A DNA stretch of 6,291 nucleotides from an uncultured Clostridia bacterium (lineage in GTDB: Bacteria > Bacillota > Clostridia > Oscillospirales > Acutalibacteraceae): the NCBI GenBank assembly GCA_944382025.1, contig CALWMQ010000013.1, forward strand, positions 1 through 6,291. Reading direction: 5' to 3'. The position numbers were made by a program, and so were the translations under genes. Each line of letters opens with the position of its first letter. Within the stretch, counting starts at the first letter, position 1. Under the pieces are notes generated by a model. It saw only the letters and a program-made list of their open reading frames with translations, was not told where the DNA came from and did no database searches. Shown one piece after another: positions 4,132 to 6,291 of this stretch.

Positions 4132-6291
4132 ATGAAAATTTCTTTGAGCTGGCTGAAACGCTATGTGGATATCGATGTCCCTGTTGAGGAACTTTGCGAT
4201 AAAATGGTGATGAGCGGTTTTGAGGTGGAAAGCATTGAGGATCTATCCGCCTCTATGAGCAATGTGGTAGCCGCCCGGATCCTGAAGCTGGAAAAGCATC
4301 CCGACGCTGACAAGCTGCAGGTCTGCCAGATGGATATAGGTGCCGGAGAACCCATCCAGATCATTACCGGCGCGGATAACGTATTTGAAGGGGCTCTGGT
4401 TCCCGCTGCCCTGCATGATTCCCACCTGCCCAATGGGATGCACATCAAAAAAGGAAAACTGCGGGGATTACCCTCCAACGGTATGCTGTGTTCCGGTGGG
4501 GAACTGTGTCTCAAGGACGCCGACTATCCTGGCGCTGAGGTAAACGGTATCCTGATTCTTCAGGAGGACTGCCCTCCCGGTACCGATATGCGGGAAATCC
4601 TCCACATGGATGATATCGTGATTGATTTCAAGATCACCGCCAACCGTCCCGACTGCCAGAGCGTCCTGGGCGTGGCCCGGGAGGTAGCCGTGGCCCTGAA
4701 GAAACCCTTTCATCCTCCTGTCCCCGCCTATCAGACTACCGGTGGGGATATCCATGACCATATCGCCATCTCGGTGGAGGATTATGACCTGTGTCCCCGC
4801 TATCTGGGCCGGGTGGTGAAAAACCTTCGGATCGCTCCCTCCCCCGATTGGATGAAACAGTGCCTGCGGGGAGCCGGTATGCGCCCCATCAACAATATCG
4901 TGGACATTACCAATTTTGTTATGCTGGAAACCGGTCAGCCCATGCATGCCTTCGACCTGCGGGACGTACGGGGCCGGCAGATCATTGTCCGCCGCGCCAC
5001 GCCCGGCGAACAGATTACGACCCTGGACGGCAAGGAGCATACCTTGACCGGGGATATGCTGGTGATCGCGGACGGAGAGGCGCCTTCCTGCCTGGCGGGC
5101 ATTATGGGCGGCCTGGACAGCGAAATCAAGGCTGACACCAAGGATCTGTTCCTGGAATGCGCCAAATTCCGCCGGGACAGCGTGCGGCGTACCGCCCGGG
5201 CATTGGGCATGCGTACCGAGTCTTCCGCCCGGTTTGAAAAGGGCGTGGATACCCTGGGTGTCGCCTACGCCATGGACCGTGCCCTGCAGCTCATCAGCGA
5301 GCTGGATGCCGGGGATATTATCGATGGGGCTATCGACCGGAATCAGGGCCTGCCGGAGGAACGGGTTATCACCGTGACCACCGACAGCATCAATGCCCTG
5401 CTGGGTGTCCAGGTACCGGAAAACACCATGGTCGAAATTCTCAACTCCCTGTGTATCCAAACGACCCTTTCCGGGCATACTCTCACCTGCAGGGTTCCCT
5501 CCTTCCGGGACGATGTGGAAGGCCGGGCCGACTTGGCGGAGGAGGTTATGCGGGTCTATGGCTATGACCATATCGTCGGCACCCCTATGCGGGGGGCTGT
5601 GGTCCGTGGCCGGAAGCTTCCGGAACGCCTGTATACCGACAGAATTAAACAAATCTTAACCGCTCAGGGTATGCGGGAAATTACGACCTATTCCTTCATC
5701 AGCGGCAAAGCTGTGGATACCCTGCGTCTGCCTGAGGACGATAAACGCCGCCAGGCCATAACCTTGATTAATCCTTTGGGAGAAGAATACTCTACCCTGC
5801 GTACCCAGCTTGTTACCAGTATGCTCACCGTCCTGTCCACCAACGCCAGCCGTAAAATCCCTGCCGTCCGGTTCTTTGAGGTGGGCAAGCTGTTTGAAGC
5901 CAAATCCCTGCCCCTGACCCAGCAGCCCGATGAAGTACCAGCCCTATGTCTGGGGCTCTACGGCAAAGAGGAGGATTTCTTCACACTCAAAGGGATTGTG
6001 GAAACCCTGCTGAACCGGCTGGGCCTGGACGCGGAATATACCCGCTCCAGTGAGCCTTATCTCCATCCCGGACGCCAGGCTATGGCCCTCACCCACGGCG
6101 AGGCCCAACCGATTACTGTTTTCGGTGAGGTGCATCCCGATACCGCCGCCCAGTACGGCTTGGAGCAACGGGTATATGTGGCTGAGATACAGCTGCGCCC
6201 CTTGTTTGCCGCCGCTGAAAACAAAAAGGTCATTTATCAGCCTCTCCCCCGGTTCCCAGGGGTGGAACGGGATCTGGCGCTGGTGTGCGAT
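4132..6291 (+). CDS. pheT: Phenylalanyl-tRNA synthetase beta subunit (partial, 3' end cut)
   Basis: Beta subunit of PheRS, responsible for tRNA binding and for hydrolytic editing of Tyr-tRNA-Phe. The frame is open from ATG 4132 to the window edge, giving 720 codons of an expected 790-800. Starts MKISLSWLKRYVDI as in the family. Domains: EMAP-II-like tRNA-binding OB fold at about 40-150 (HPDADKL 56-62, TGADNV 79-84); B3/B4 editing domain at about 210-390, with MRPINNIVDITNFV (250-263) and GQPMHAFDL (268-276); TESSARFEKGVD (362-373); B5 domain at about 405-480 (PSFRDDVEGRADLAEEV, VYGYD); catalytic-like core at about 490-690 (TYSFIS, NPLGEEYSTLRT, FFEVGKLF). The last visible residues PLPRFPGVERDLALVCD open the C-terminal FDX-ACB anticodon-binding domain, of which about 75 residues are missing. 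A Shine-Dalgarno AAAGGA (4116-4121) lies 10 nt upstream. Co-transcribed with pheS under the same T-box control. No frameshift seen. Confidence 0.97.
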   Translation, partial: MKISLSWLKRYVDIDVPVEELCDKMVMSGFEVESIEDLSASMSNVVAARILKLEKHPDADKLQVCQMDIGAGEPIQIITGADNVFEGALVPAALHDSHLPNGMHIKKGKLRGLPSNGMLCSGGELCLKDADYPGAEVNGILILQEDCPPGTDMREILHMDDIVIDFKITANRPDCQSVLGVAREVAVALKKPFHPPVPAYQTTGGDIHDHIAISVEDYDLCPRYLGRVVKNLRIAPSPDWMKQCLRGAGMRPINNIVDITNFVMLETGQPMHAFDLRDVRGRQIIVRRATPGEQITTLDGKEHTLTGDMLVIADGEAPSCLAGIMGGLDSEIKADTKDLFLECAKFRRDSVRRTARALGMRTESSARFEKGVDTLGVAYAMDRALQLISELDAGDIIDGAIDRNQGLPEERVITVTTDSINALLGVQVPENTMVEILNSLCIQTTLSGHTLTCRVPSFRDDVEGRADLAEEVMRVYGYDHIVGTPMRGAVVRGRKLPERLYTDRIKQILTAQGMREITTYSFISGKAVDTLRLPEDDKRRQAITLINPLGEEYSTLRTQLVTSMLTVLSTNASRKIPAVRFFEVGKLFEAKSLPLTQQPDEVPALCLGLYGKEEDFFTLKGIVETLLNRLGLDAEYTRSSEPYLHPGRQAMALTHGEAQPITVFGEVHPDTAAQYGLEQRVYVAEIQLRPLFAAAENKKVIYQPLPRFPGVERDLALVCD

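Noticed and set aside
4121..4135. Four-codon open frame (MRSK) ending in a TGA that overlaps the pheT ATG
   Set aside because: The GGAAAGG directly abuts its ATG, too close for initiation, and that motif is better explained as the pheT Shine-Dalgarno.
4468..5652. Minus-strand 394-codon open frame
   Set aside because: Antisense of pheT, whose frame shows full domain structure; the Gly/His/Asp-rich shadow has no recognisable motif.

Overview
The window looks like a chromosomal core region of a moderately high-GC Firmicute, probably Clostridia (Oscillospirales-like). The reasons are good Shine-Dalgarno sites, a canonical T-box riboswitch upstream of pheST, a PheS with a C-x2-C-x4-C-x2-C cluster, and an MEP-pathway ispD-ispF fusion. 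I cannot name the genus from the sequence. There are no mobile elements, CRISPR arrays, tRNA or rRNA genes.

Layout. (1) 26-460 (+): small cysteine-free, mainly helical conserved hypothetical protein with a GTG start, ended by a strong hairpin at 492-530 that has U-runs on both strands. (2) 541-714: non-coding gap between convergent genes. (3) 715-2408 (-): two-gene operon, a bifunctional IspD-IspF enzyme followed by a hotdog-fold acyl-CoA thioesterase whose start overlaps the ispDF stop. A sigma-A type promoter lies at 2444-2472. (4) 2409-2593: divergent control region with back-to-back promoters. (5) 2602-2865 (+): Phe T-box leader with recognisable Stem I, UUC specifier, T-box sequence, antiterminator and terminator. 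(6) 2866-3079: unusually long, structured stretch between the T-box terminator and pheS. (7) 3080-4102 pheS and 4132-6291 pheT, the latter cut by the window edge after 720 codons.

How the genes work together: pheS and pheT encode the two subunits of the phenylalanyl-tRNA synthetase heterotetramer. The T-box reads uncharged tRNA-Phe to switch them on. The divergent operon makes isoprenoid precursors (IspD and IspF are steps 3 and 5 of the MEP pathway) plus a thioesterase of unknown substrate.

The most interesting signal is inside ispDF. The two enzyme domains are joined across a run of eight A residues. Just downstream lie a strong internal Shine-Dalgarno and an ATG. Removing one A from the run would end ispD at a TGA overlapping that ATG (ATGA), the classic coupled two-gene arrangement. 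The fusion may therefore be recent, slippage-dependent, or a homopolymer sequencing artefact.
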